DNA of 64,000 nucleotides, taken from the NCBI GenBank assembly GCA_021234155.1, contig JAJEKV010000004.1, positions 1,816,519 to 1,880,518 of the forward strand. The letters run 5' to 3'. This document shows positions 47,788 to 57,338 of the stretch, piece by piece. The position numbers were made by a program, and so were the translations under genes. Source of the stretch: Isoetes taiwanensis (Eukaryota; Streptophyta; Lycopodiopsida; Isoetales; Isoetaceae). Within the stretch, counting starts at the first letter, position 1. The number at the start of each line of letters is the position of its first letter. The notes under the pieces were generated by a model that was given only the letters and a program-made list of their open reading frames with translations, had not been told where the DNA came from and did not search any database.

Positions 47788-47915
47788 GGAGGGAAATAGG
47801 AGGTTTGGAGCAGTCACCAGCATATCCTAGGGATATTCTAGCATATACCTAGGATATGCCAAAAACTCACATAAACAAGGGTTTGCCCCCCTAGGGGCAA
47901 CCCAAAAAAGGGGGT
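47788..47915. repeat. Repeat F, copy 2, with perfect 12-bp hairpin
   Basis: Direct copy of 45425-45535. It contains GCATATCCTAGG and, after about 14 bases, CCTAGGATATGC, a perfect inverted repeat. A second hairpin follows ('gggtttgccccc' / 'ggggcaaccc'). Together with copy 1 it brackets the three bZIP exons in direct orientation. Confidence 0.75.
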
Positions 47916-49319
47916 TGGGGGAGGGGGTGACAACATCATTATATTGGCAATTTTGGTTGGGAGAAAATGTTTCTACAAAAATAGAGGTTTTTTGTGCGTG
48001 CTGAACCATTGAGGGTTCATATAAAAAAATACAGAAAAAGATGTAGCTAAAAACGAAAAGAAAAACAAAGAAGCTTATATTATTTTATTGGTTTATCTTT
48101 TTAAGTGCTTGTTATTTTTAGACCTGACAAACTTTTTAAGAACTTTTTTTGTTTATCTTTTTAAGGCCTTATTATTTCGAAACCTACAAAGGCAGCCAGG
48201 AGTTTTTGTTGGATTGTCGCTTGCACGTCGAAGGATGCCCAGATGAGCTGGGCGTCCTGCCTAACCCAGGCAAACTATTGCAAAGGTGGTGTAATTCCTA
48301 GACTCAGGGGTTTGCTTGATCCTAATAAGCTTGAGCTTGTGCTTGATTCTGGAACATAAATTTTGATGGTTCACCGGAAATTGTGTTGAATTGGCCATAA
48401 ATTGATTTTATCTGGCTTTCCAAGTATATGCATAGCAGAATTTAAGGTTGCATTTGGATTCATACAACAGAACATGAAAGAGGAGATGAACGAGAGAGGC
48501 TTGGTTACTTCTAGAGCTTCGCCATGGCTGAACAGGCCAGAAGACCTGTAAAAGGCAGCATTGCAAATTATATTTTTGCAATCCGACAATACGTAAGAAT
48601 AATCCTCTATCTGCTGGATCAGAAATGGAGGCCAAGGCTCCTTCTTGCATTGTTGCATTCAGCCCAGCTTGGATAATTCAATCAATACCAATGGTTCTTA
48701 GTATGCACAATTTCATCCACCTGGAGCACTGTATGTGTTGACCGTGGTTCCGCGGTCTACACTGCTGCATCCACATGTGGAACTGGAAATTGATGAGTAT
48801 GGCTCATTGGTCTGTACTACTACATCCATTGTAGGTGTACACGCTAGCCCTGAGACATAAGTAGGTCCTAGTAGGACCATAGAAAGTTAATGCCCGATAT
48901 CCAATTTTAGAGTTGTGCTCTGAAGGTCCACATTTTGTAACACGGCTAAGAGTAATGCTTGATTTGTAACACGGCTAAGAGTAATGCTTGATTTATGGTG
49001 GGCAACCTTGTTAGCAAACTTTTTGAAGAGATATTATTATTTTTTGTACATCAGGGATGCTGAGCAAATTCGATGTCTGCACCACTTACTCTGGGCTAAT
49101 ATGATCTATTTTAGTATAGGGTCTTGTTATGGAGTTCCAGACTGAAGCTGAAATGCCGCATTATTTAATATCCGAGTTGGCACTGAGGCTTTGTCTTTTG
49201 GTGCTTTTGAACTTGTCTTCCCATCTCTACTTGACCAATCATACAAATAACTTAGAAACAATTCAGAAAACCCCAAGCATGTTCTACCAAATGTGCACTT
49301 GGAGAGAAGCAAAATCCTA
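47916..49319. other. Intergenic stretch with small tandem duplication
   Basis: No supported gene. At 48934-48991 a 29-bp unit ('tttgtaacacggctaagagt...') is duplicated perfectly. Minus-strand frames at 48371-48658 have no recognised domain. Confidence 0.5.
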
Positions 49320-49800
49320 AATTGACTTTAAAATTTGTTGTTTTCTCCTCCAAATCTTGGCCAAATATAGAGAAATCAGATAAAAACATAAAGGTCTCTG
49401 ACAAAGCTTTCCAAAGATACAAATTTCACCAAAAATGGAGCTAGAGATCAAGAGATGATAAAGGATGTTAAACCAACCTGAGGATCAAAATCCTGAACCC
49501 AGGCCGAATAGTTGTTGTTTTCTCCCCCAAACTTTTAACAAGCACAAACAAATTAGATATCACTGTAAAGATCTCTGAAATAGCTTTCCAAAGATGCAAA
49601 TTTCACCTCAAATTGACTTAAGGATCAAAACTTTAAATCTAGCTAGAAATTTGTTGAGTGCTCCCTAAATTTTAGCCCACATAGTTAAATCTGATGTCAC
49701 TGGAAAGGCCTTTGAAAGAGCTTTCTAAGGACATAAATCTTATCTGATTCGGACTCCACAATTATAAGCTATAGCAACAATTGTGCAGGAGTCATGACCA
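49320..49800. repeat. Three degenerate units of about 160-180 bp
   Basis: Three successive stretches carry the same skeleton: 'aatttgttgttttctcc.ccaaa', a 'caaattagatatcact' type piece, 'aaggtctctgacaaagctttccaaagat' and 'aaatttcacc'. Divergence is high. It is downstream (3') of the SUB1-like gene; such triplications are common in non-coding leaders of plant retroelements. Confidence 0.55.
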
Positions 49801-49950
49801 GGTGGGGCTGAAACCCTAGGCGTGAATTCCCCTTTGAGACTGATGGAGATCCTTTAAAAGAAAGCTTTCAAAATTCAATAAGTGAGTCACTAAAAAGAAA
49901 TGTTCTCCAGAAATTTCTTGTATGGATAAATGTGCCCTAGCATTCGGGTT

Positions 49951-50249
49951 TCTAAATATTAAGACTACTTGTCATTGTACTAGCATTAGGGTTTCTGGAT
50001 ATTAAAATTGTAATTGTAAACTTCTAAATATTAAGACTACTTGTCATTGTACTAGCATTAGGGTTTCTGGATATTAAGATTGTAATTGTACTCAACTGTA
50101 CTTGGCTGCTAGTGCATTTCAAAGCCATCGGTTGCTCTAAAAGTTAGATGTTAGATGTTCTTTACCCGTGTTACGTGGCTGCTAGTGCATTTCAAAGCTA
50201 TCGGTTGCTCTAAAAGTTAGATAGATGTTCTTTACCCGGGTTACGTGTT
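49951..50249. repeat. Two adjacent tandem duplications, periods 72 and 73
   Basis: The first unit (starting 'tctaaatattaagactac') is at 49951-50022 and 50023-50094. A different unit (starting 'ggctgctagtgcatttcaaa') is at 50104-50176 and 50177-50249. Within each pair the copies are almost identical. They lie 0.5-0.8 kb beyond the stop codon of the SUB1-like gene. Confidence 0.9.
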
Positions 50250-50754
50250 ACATTTGTCTGTGAGCAGGCTTGCAAAGTAATTAGGCTTGTTGGAATCATT
50301 TCACTTCCAAATATTGGGAGATTACCACTAGAATCATAGCCATGTTAGATTCTTGTTTCTTAACAAGAGAAGGCCCAATGTGAGTCAAATGAATCGTGCA
50401 AACATGCTACAAACGAAACCATACAGTGAGCATGTGCTTTCACTAGCCTCAAATCCTAATTCAACATATCCCTGGAGCCCATAATCTTATTTCTAAAAGG
50501 ACTTTATCATTATGATACCATGGTCCTAGCGCAGCCAGTTCCATCACACAACAAAAATGCCATATTAGGAATGCCCATAACAACACAGTTACAGTTTCAG
50601 TGATCAGGTATGTTGCTAAAATAACACCTATACATATACATATATATGTGTGCAGGAAGACCAAAGTCGCTCACCAAATACCATGCTTTATTCACTAATT
50701 TGCATACTTTGATATCCTGATTCTCATTCGAGATCACAGAGGTTTGGCTGTTTA

Positions 50755-52365
50755 TTAGCAAGTGTGAATACCATCCTTGCAGTCAGTAGTAAGCTCACCA
50801 AATGTCTCAACTCGTTTCTTTGCTTTAAAAAATACCTCAGAATCAACTGCTGCTCTCATGTATCCATCAAATGGCACAAATTTTCCATGTGTAAGTTCCA
50901 TAGTTTCATTGTGCCATTGACTGGTATTTCCCCACAGATCTTTGAAATCATCTAGCAAGTGAATTTTATACTTAGCTCTCAGCTTATCAAAATAGCCTGG
51001 TAACAATTCGTTTGTAGCAATGTACAAGATTCTCCCATCCTCGATTTTGCCTGATAACTTTTCCACAAGAGCTTCTGGCCAGGTATCCATATCAAGATTG
51101 GGCCAGAGATCTTTGTTTTCAGCCTTCTCACCTCTGACTACATGTACACTGTCAAAATCCCATCCCATCCGCCCACATATGGATGACGCAATATTTGTTA
51201 ATCGTCTTGACTTCCACATTAAATGCCATGGTCTCTGTATTACCTTTTCGGTCTCTCCCTCACAAACACGGTACCAGGGAATATCAGAACCAAACTTTCG
51301 CCACACTATTATGCTTTGGTCATCCTTCACTTCCATTGGTGTTACTTTGAAATCTTCAATTGATTTTACGATGACGTCATGGGAATGTCTCCTTTTCCAC
51401 TTACTCCACTTATTTAGAAATTTAGGCTTCTCAATTACTGAAGTAGCATCCTTAAGATGTTCATAATCGAAATAAAATCGTAAATCCTTTCCTGGCTCAT
51501 CTTCATGACCAGGATTATTTATTTTTGATAAGCAAAAGTCCAAGTCCACAACAAGTGTCCGATTTAAAAACTGTGCCTCGCCAAGAGCACAGAGGAAGCT
51601 CCACAGAAACTGATTCATCCCTTTACAGTAATCACTTCCTCCAGAATAATATAGGTACTTCCCATTCCTAAAATTCTCTGAAGTTCTACCAGGAGGAGAA
51701 AGAGAATCATTCACAGTTTGAGGCTTATAAGGTTTTGCATTTGTTCCTGAATGCCATCCTCCAACGTTATAGACTTCAAAATTACAATCAGAATCAACCA
51801 CCATCTTGTACCGTCTAAAATCCCGGTATACCCGCATAGATTTCTCCTTCCTAGGCTTAAACTTAAAGGCCACATCACATGTTCCAATATCCAACCCTTG
51901 CACTGGAATTAGGTATTCTGTCAACTTAATGTCAGGAAAGTGTTGAACATTAGCCTTCCTGATAGCCAGAAGTACTCCAGGGTCTGTGCAGTTGATAAAA
52001 TTAGCATCACATCCATGTTGCGCCCTTTCCCATGCTGTCTTATTTGCAGCTTCTATTTCAGATGAAGGAATGGGAGAGTTGTCAGGGGAAGCAAGAGGGG
52101 CTAATGGATCTTCTCCTGTGACAATGATTGTATCATCGTTTTGAAAGGTCGCATTCGTCTCAGAGTTTAGCATCTTTGACATAGTGCTTGAAGTTTGAAG
52201 CCATGGTTCTGGAGGTTGATAAAACACCGCAACCATCGTCAAGGAGAATGCTAAAACTACAAAAAATGAGAAGCAGGCACTGCTGCTTATGATCCTGTGA
52301 ACCTGCTGTATCGCCCATTGACTGTTCAACTGCTCCAGGGGACTGGTAACTGTAGCTACTTTCAT
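50755..52365 (-). CDS. SUB1-family, O-fucosyltransferase-like type II membrane protein
   Basis: This is a single uninterrupted coding exon of 536 residues. I start at the ATG at 52365 (MKVATV...); the frame is open a little further upstream, but only past a GTG. Residues 31-49 (FSFFVVLAFSLTMVAVF) form one membrane anchor after a short cytosolic tail, followed by a linker and a luminal domain with several N-glycosylation sites (NAT 71, NKT 109, NCT 125, NRT 268, NTS 480, NET 486). The blocks 'VGGWHSGTNAKPY', 'NFRNGKYLYYSGG', 'MNQFLWSFLCALGEAQFLNR' and 'FDSVHVVRGEKA' place it in the plant family of Arabidopsis SHORT UNDER BLUE1 (At4g08810) and its paralogues, about 550 residues long, described as Ca2+-binding and related to GDP-fucose O-fucosyltransferases. 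The last block corresponds to the HxRxG-like motif of that fold. Golgi location and enzyme activity are inferences. Confidence 0.85.
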   Translation of the reverse strand: MKVATVTSPLEQLNSQWAIQQVHRIISSSACFSFFVVLAFSLTMVAVFYQPPEPWLQTSSTMSKMLNSETNATFQNDDTIIVTGEDPLAPLASPDNSPIPSSEIEAANKTAWERAQHGCDANFINCTDPGVLLAIRKANVQHFPDIKLTEYLIPVQGLDIGTCDVAFKFKPRKEKSMRVYRDFRRYKMVVDSDCNFEVYNVGGWHSGTNAKPYKPQTVNDSLSPPGRTSENFRNGKYLYYSGGSDYCKGMNQFLWSFLCALGEAQFLNRTLVVDLDFCLSKINNPGHEDEPGKDLRFYFDYEHLKDATSVIEKPKFLNKWSKWKRRHSHDVIVKSIEDFKVTPMEVKDDQSIIVWRKFGSDIPWYRVCEGETEKVIQRPWHLMWKSRRLTNIASSICGRMGWDFDSVHVVRGEKAENKDLWPNLDMDTWPEALVEKLSGKIEDGRILYIATNELLPGYFDKLRAKYKIHLLDDFKDLWGNTSQWHNETMELTHGKFVPFDGYMRAAVDSEVFFKAKKRVETFGELTTDCKDGIHTC

Positions 52366-52389
52366 GATCTTATTGAGTAACACCTTAGA

Positions 52390-52799
52390 CTAAATGAATA
52401 AAAGGAGGGCCTTTTACTTTGCAAACAAGCTCAACTCAGCTCTAACATCTGGTTGCGTGTATGATAAACAAATACTTGATAACAAAAAAATCACTTGCTC
52501 ACACTGCTAAGCAATGAAAACCCATACCTAAATCACATCAATGCTCAATAAATGAGCAACAAATAAACCTTCTACTATGCAATAAACGGATCTGCGACAT
52601 TGTTCACTTGGCCCTTGTAAGATCGACATTTTACATTTCAGTTATCTCAAATGAAACAAATCTGCGAGGCCTGAGAAACAACAGATCTATCTCCTCCTAC
52701 TTTTAAACAAGGTCCAGAATCACCAAAGCTCCAAAGGGACGCACATTGCTTACAAAATAAGATAGAATGCAAAGCAGGGGAATAAGATGCAATGCTTAC
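52390..52799 (-). other. Probable 5'-leader intron of the SUB1-like gene
   Basis: On the minus strand a donor 'cattC|GTAAGC' (GT at 52799-52798) and an acceptor 'ccttttattcatttAG' (52391-52390) enclose about 410 AT-rich bases; the ATG follows 24 bases after the acceptor. A second possible donor is at about 52752. The upstream exon would begin in the GC-richer segment 52801-52990. Confidence 0.4.
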
Positions 52800-52990
52800 G
52801 AATGCTGGGTGAGAAGCTCGAGATCGATCTGTTTTACTCCTCCCACGAGCGAGATGCAAGGCGCAGACAGCGCGTTTGGTTCCAAGAATGTCCGTGATGT
52901 GGGTTAGTGCAGTACCTAACACAAATCTTGTCCGTCGTTGGACCATGCCAAATGCGGTCCAGATTCGGGGCCTAGATTCACTCCACATGC

Positions 52991-52996
52991 CACGTG
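52991..52996. promoter_or_regulatory. G-box (CACGTG) upstream of the SUB1-like gene
   Basis: The sequence 'gCCACGTGCCac' contains the palindromic CACGTG core with the flanking G/C bases preferred by GBF and HY5 type bZIPs. It is 626 bases upstream of the ATG, or about 190 bases upstream of the presumed leader-intron donor, a normal promoter distance. Confidence 0.4.
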
Positions 52997-53079
52997 CCAC
53001 CAAAATCGGGTCAACCTGGCCCATTTTCAAATCTTTAATCTTTGCTTATGGAGCCTAATGGAAATATTTCAAGGTCATC

Positions 53080-53722
53080 TAGAATCTAATATAAATTATT
53101 AAGACAAGAAATTTATCGCAGTGGTCTTGGTCTTGAAGTATCTAATATCAAATTATTAAGACAAGAAATTTATCATATGCAATAAACGGCTAATATCGAC
53201 GGCTTCTGGAGGATTTACGACAACTTCTGGAAGATTTACATCACATTCTGGAGAATTTACATCACACTCTAGAGCATTTACCTGACATTTAGCCCTTCTA
53301 CCTCTCATTTCAAAGTTTTTACCTATGATTCTGAAGCTTTTACCCCGGATTTCGGAATTCTTACTTCCCAAAGAATGCAACCTAAGTTGCTATCACGTTT
53401 CAAGAATGTTTGTTTTGCTAAGATTCTGGGCATGTCAAATGCTTCCGCGCAAGTTTTTACCTATGATTCTGAAGCTTTTACCCCTGATTCCGAAATTCTT
53501 ACTGCCCACAGAATGAAACCTAAGTTGCTATCACATTTCAAGAATGTTTGTTTTGCTGAGATTCTGGGCATGTCAAATGCCTTCGCACTGCTGCACGTCG
53601 GCATTTTCCATGCACAGAATCTCAGCAAAACAAACATTCTTGAATACAAGAAATTTATCGCAGCAGCTTGGTCTTGAAGAATCTAATATCAAATTATTAA
53701 GACAAGAAATTTATCGCGGTGG
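53080..53722. repeat. Composite repeat cluster: K repeats around a 21-bp array and a 139-bp duplication
   Basis: The K motif ('aatctaatatcaaattatta' followed by 'agacaagaaatttatc') occurs at about 53082-53125, 53138-53174 and 53676-53718. Between them lie four 21-bp units at 53203-53286 ('cttctggaagatttacatcac' type), which on the minus strand would read as a seven-residue repeat (NSPECDV), and a tandem duplication of about 139 bp at 53316-53454 and 53455-53590 (shared 'tttttacctatgattctgaa'). Confidence 0.8.
53537..53644. ncRNA. 108-nt near-perfect foldback, miRNA-precursor-like
   Basis: Arm 53537-53581 pairs with arm 53600-53644 around an 18-nt loop. The outer 30 base pairs are perfect ('ttcaagaatgtttgttttgc...' against '...gcaaaacaaacattcttgaa'), and the inner 15 positions have 12 pairs. 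Length, loop and arm complementarity are those of a plant miRNA precursor or of a young inverted duplication. The left arm is also present, unpaired, in the preceding 139-bp repeat unit (near 53399-53443), which suggests that the hairpin arose by inverted duplication of that unit. Transcription is unknown. Confidence 0.5.
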
Positions 53723-54045
53723 CCTTTCTTTTGTTCGATTTGGTACAAAAGATACCCGATGTAGAAGATACTCATAAGCAATGTCAAAATGTCATGGGAG
53801 ACATCTAGTGCCGATAGAAAGATGGTGCTCAAAATTACCTTGTCTCAACAAGGTTACGTGTAGAAATATCTTGAATATATGTTTACAACGGTGCGAGAGA
53901 TACCACTATCAAATACTGGCTAAGACGAAAAAAAAAGGGGGCACAGTAACATTGCTTGTCCACACCATCATGATTTATCTATATGTAGAAAACAAATAAA
54001 ATATTATTTTAGGTCTCTCAAGATGGGCTTAATAATTTGGGGTTA

Positions 54046-54165
54046 ATATGTAGCAAAATAACAGGGGGTTCCAGGGGGATTTTATATGGATGTGAAAAAT
54101 AACAATTCCTGAAACCATACACCATATATCCCTAAAACAATTGAATGGGTTGTTATAAAAAAAAT
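54046..54165. repeat. Repeat J, copy 1
   Basis: This 119-bp unit from 'atatgtagcaaaataacag' to 'aattgaatgggttgttata' is repeated directly and almost exactly at 54462-54576, on the other side of a SINE. Both copies end in an A-rich tract. Confidence 0.85.
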
Positions 54166-54168
54166 ATA

Positions 54169-54448
54169 TAGATTTAAGATAAAAAAATATTTTAATTAGC
54201 TCACCGGGTATATTGGTTAAAGTAGCCTTATTAGGACATTGAATTATTTTGGTAGAGGTTCGAGCCCCCGTATTTCATATTATAAAATCTTAGGCAAAGC
54301 CATATAGAGGTTCGATATTCCCTCAAAACCTTAGGCGAAATCGTATTTCATATTTCAAAATCATAGATGCCTCCAATCACTATAACTGGACCCAACATAT
54401 AATCTGGGTCGTAAAATCGACGAATTCGACGACTGTGGTAGTCTAGGG
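54169..54448 (+). mobile_element. tRNA-derived SINE, copy 1
   Basis: It has the two-box internal promoter of RNA polymerase III: an A-box-like TAGCTCACCGGG at 54197-54208 and a B box GGTTCGAGCCCCC at 54257-54269, 48 bases apart. A tRNA-unrelated body with two 'cttaggc.aa.' repeats follows. A second copy with the same boxes is at 59430-59782. SINEs are moved by LINE enzymes, and LINE fragments are present in this window. Confidence 0.65.
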
Positions 54449-54461
54449 TGCACCTCGTTTA

Positions 54462-54576
54462 GAATATGTAGCAAAATAACAGAGGGTTCCAGGGGGATTT
54501 TATATGGATGTGAAAAATAACAATTCTTGAAACCATACACCATATATCCCTAAAACAATTGAATGGGTTGTTATAA
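54462..54576. repeat. Repeat J, copy 2
   Basis: Direct copy of 54046-54165. Its A-rich end runs straight into segmental duplication G1. The pair J1/J2 with the SINE between them spans about 530 bp. Confidence 0.85.
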
Positions 54577-54577
54577 A

Positions 54578-56652
54578 AAAAAAAAGCCGGTAAGACCTAG
54601 TAAACCTAGATCCAACATCCACTTCAGTCAATCCATCAGTGGTATTATCATCCTATTACCAGACTGAGTTTATCCAGCATAGTATCTTTTTACCCATTTT
54701 ACTCAACCATAACATCTGTCCAAATAGCCCTTAAATAACTTTGTACAGTTTGTATATATTCATAGGGTCAAAGTTTACATCTGTACAACTAGCAATTTAT
54801 TTCAATAGAAATCATTTGTATAACACAAGCATCTCACAACTAGCTTTGAAGTTGAAAATAAAGCCTTCAACCTTAAATAACTTTCTACTGTGTTTCATGT
54901 TTAAAATTCGTAAATATAAATGCATTCTAGATTTAACAAAAGTTGACATTTACAACCGTTTTGACTCGTTTTTTGTCACGTAGATGAACTTGCAGACACC
55001 AAGATTGTTTCTCGGTGATAGACTCTTCCAAAACTCCATCATTCTTCTAGCCAACTCCAACTACATAAGCAAAAGGAACAATGGGAAGAAAATCCTCGCA
55101 TGCACTGCAGACCAATCAAGTACCTCGTTAGCATGTTAATGGTATGGGGCAAGGGCCAAAAGGTACATTGGGATTTTCAGCTCTTTCACGATTACCCATT
55201 GTGCCTCTTGCCCCGCCAGATTGAAAATAGCTAAAAGAATACATGGAGAAAAAAATGCAACTGCATAGCCATCTGCCTGCATTTAAATGAGCTTATCTTA
55301 AATACCATCACAGTTGATCCCCCTACTATGCCATGCGGTGTAATTTATTGGGACACGTAATCCCTCAGATAGTAATATGCCAAAGATCCTTTCATAGATA
55401 ACACGTATGCCAGCGAGAGATCATATGAAAAGCAAGAAACAAATAAACATAAACCTGGAATGTAGCCCCCTGTTTCGCCAAACTCTGAGCAAAACCATGT
55501 TTGATTGATCTCCATGGAGCACTAGCTCATTTAATACAACAGCAGCCAGATCCAGCAGCCCCAAAACTTCAAGGAGTACTCTAGGATCATTCTTGTACTG
55601 CCGCATCTAAATTTTAAAATATAAAAGGACTGAGCCTGGTCGTTGGTGATATTGCTCACGATCATGCATTCTAGGGCATCTAAAACCCTAAATGTGACTG
55701 CCATTAGGCATCTGCTCTGCATGCAAAGGATTTCGGCCATTGCAATAGCTTTTCTGTTTACCGTCGACCTTCTGATACACGGATTTAACAGCCCAAAAAC
55801 ATCAAGGAATACAATAGGATCGTGCTTGCAATGAAGCACTTTAATTTTAGATAGGAAAGAGAAGAGTTGCCATTGCAAACATTTTGAAATAAAGCGTATC
55901 CGGCACTAGTTGCTGCACAAAGCGGATCCGGAACTGGTGGCTGCACTTTCGCTCAAAACTAGGGCATCCGAAAAATTTCATATGTTCATAAATTCAGTGC
56001 GCAGATGTAAATCTCTTTCTGCAGAATATTCAATAGAAGGTATAGATACCATATTAACTATTGCACACTTACATCTCTTTCTGCAAAATATTCAATCGAA
56101 GGTATAGATACCTTATTAACTATTGCACACCAGACTTAAACAACTATAGGGTGTCATATTTTCCATCAATTCACTTACAAGCTATACTTACGTAGTGCAT
56201 CAAATGAAACGTAATAGGTCTTATATCCAACTGACCCAAATGATGAATTGCCCCTTAGTTCAAATGTTGGAAAACATATCATGGGTAGACTAGCTAAGAT
56301 CTCTTAGATATAGACTTATCTCTTTCAGATATACCTTTTTAGGTGCTGATTGCCTTTGAGCAACTAACCCAGACATACGACATTGAGTGCATGGAATAGT
56401 CTTTAGCCATGCTCATACATAATAATATCTGAGGGGACCATTGCCCTTGAGCTACCTACCCAGTCCTATGGACATTTTCTATGTCCAAACAATGTCTCTT
56501 AGTTGATGACTGCCACAGAATTGACTCACAGATAAACATGTTTTTCTGTCAATGCCAAAAAGTTAAAATGCCAAGTCATATTGCACTACCAGTTAGAATA
56601 TAGCTCATTGCCATGTTTAGACCTCCATGATCTATTGCCTAATAATAAAAAA
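54578..56652. repeat. Segmental duplication G1 (2.08 kb)
   Basis: Nearly identical, in direct orientation, to 57339-59418. Both copies begin after an A tract with 'agccggtaagacctag' and end 'gatctattgcctaataat' plus A tract. They differ mainly at CAG/CTG sites (for example 'agttgctgcac' here, 'agttctttgcac' there). Inside, a 62-bp unit is duplicated at 56011-56072 and 56073-56134. The A-tract borders suggest retroposition, but no gene of a retroelement is present. Confidence 0.9.
55421..55878 (-). pseudogene. Exon-like fragment with repeated helical motif (in G1)
   Basis: The minus strand contains two related motifs in different frames: 'KIKVLHCKHDPIVFLDVFGL' (about 55852-55793) and 'MRQYKNDPRVLLEVLGLL' (55606-55553). 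The common pattern KxDPxVxLxVxGLL suggests tandem helical (ARM/HEAT-like) repeats split over exons, and 'tttatattttaaaatttag' before the second looks like an acceptor. The same fragment is in G2 at 58175-58640. I cannot name the gene. Reading frames are interrupted, so a duplicated gene fragment is more likely than a working gene. Confidence 0.3.
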
Positions 56653-57338
56653 AACCCTACCACCTACCGTGGAATGAGGGCTAACACACCTTAATTCTAT
56701 ATTCTGTGACCATGGGGATGGCAAACCCTCACTGCCACAGCAGGGGTTATGCCTCATCCCATAACTTTGATAGCAACTTTATAGAAATTCTTTAAAAGAT
56801 GTCAAAACATACCTTGATAAATGGGTGTTCAGGAGTTGCAGCACTATTGTGCGCAGCCAGCAATCCAAATGGAACGCATTGCTTTGCAAAAGCCTCATTT
56901 TTAGTCCAATGCATGTGCACTGCCCATACTAGCATCAATCCATTGCTCTCAAACTTGGATTAGAAACCTGTTGGTCATTCTCAAGTCTACGTAAATGAAC
57001 TTTCATAGCCAACTGGCCATGACATAAATAGAAAGCCAACTGGCAGCCAACTGGCATATGTAAAGTAGGCCAAATGGCCAACATTATTGTTGTTTGCAAT
57101 TGCAGCTATCCATGTTGGAGGTAACCTTACGTATTCCTCCTCTTCATCCTAACAAACATCAAAACTTCAGTATGTTTTCATCATTTATTTTTAATTTGTA
57201 TCATCCACTATCATATATGACGCAACTGCCAGATATGAATACTTTTCCTAAGTATAAGCTTAGGATTACATAAACACTCAGACAAATAGAAATGGGCAAA
57301 AGACAACACACGGATATCTCCGGTGTAATGAAGTATCT
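56653..57338. other. Spacer between G1 and G2
   Basis: Unique AT-rich sequence with small local repeats ('agccaactggc' near 57040). No gene recognised. Confidence 0.5.

Noticed and set aside
52366-52383. GTG at 52383 as start of the SUB1-like protein
   Set aside because: Plant nuclear genes start at ATG; the ATG at 52365 is in frame, and an acceptor site lies just upstream.
52647-53030. 127-codon minus-strand frame upstream of the SUB1-like gene
   Set aside because: It coincides with the presumed promoter and leader exon, and no domain is recognised; better explained as untranslated leader.
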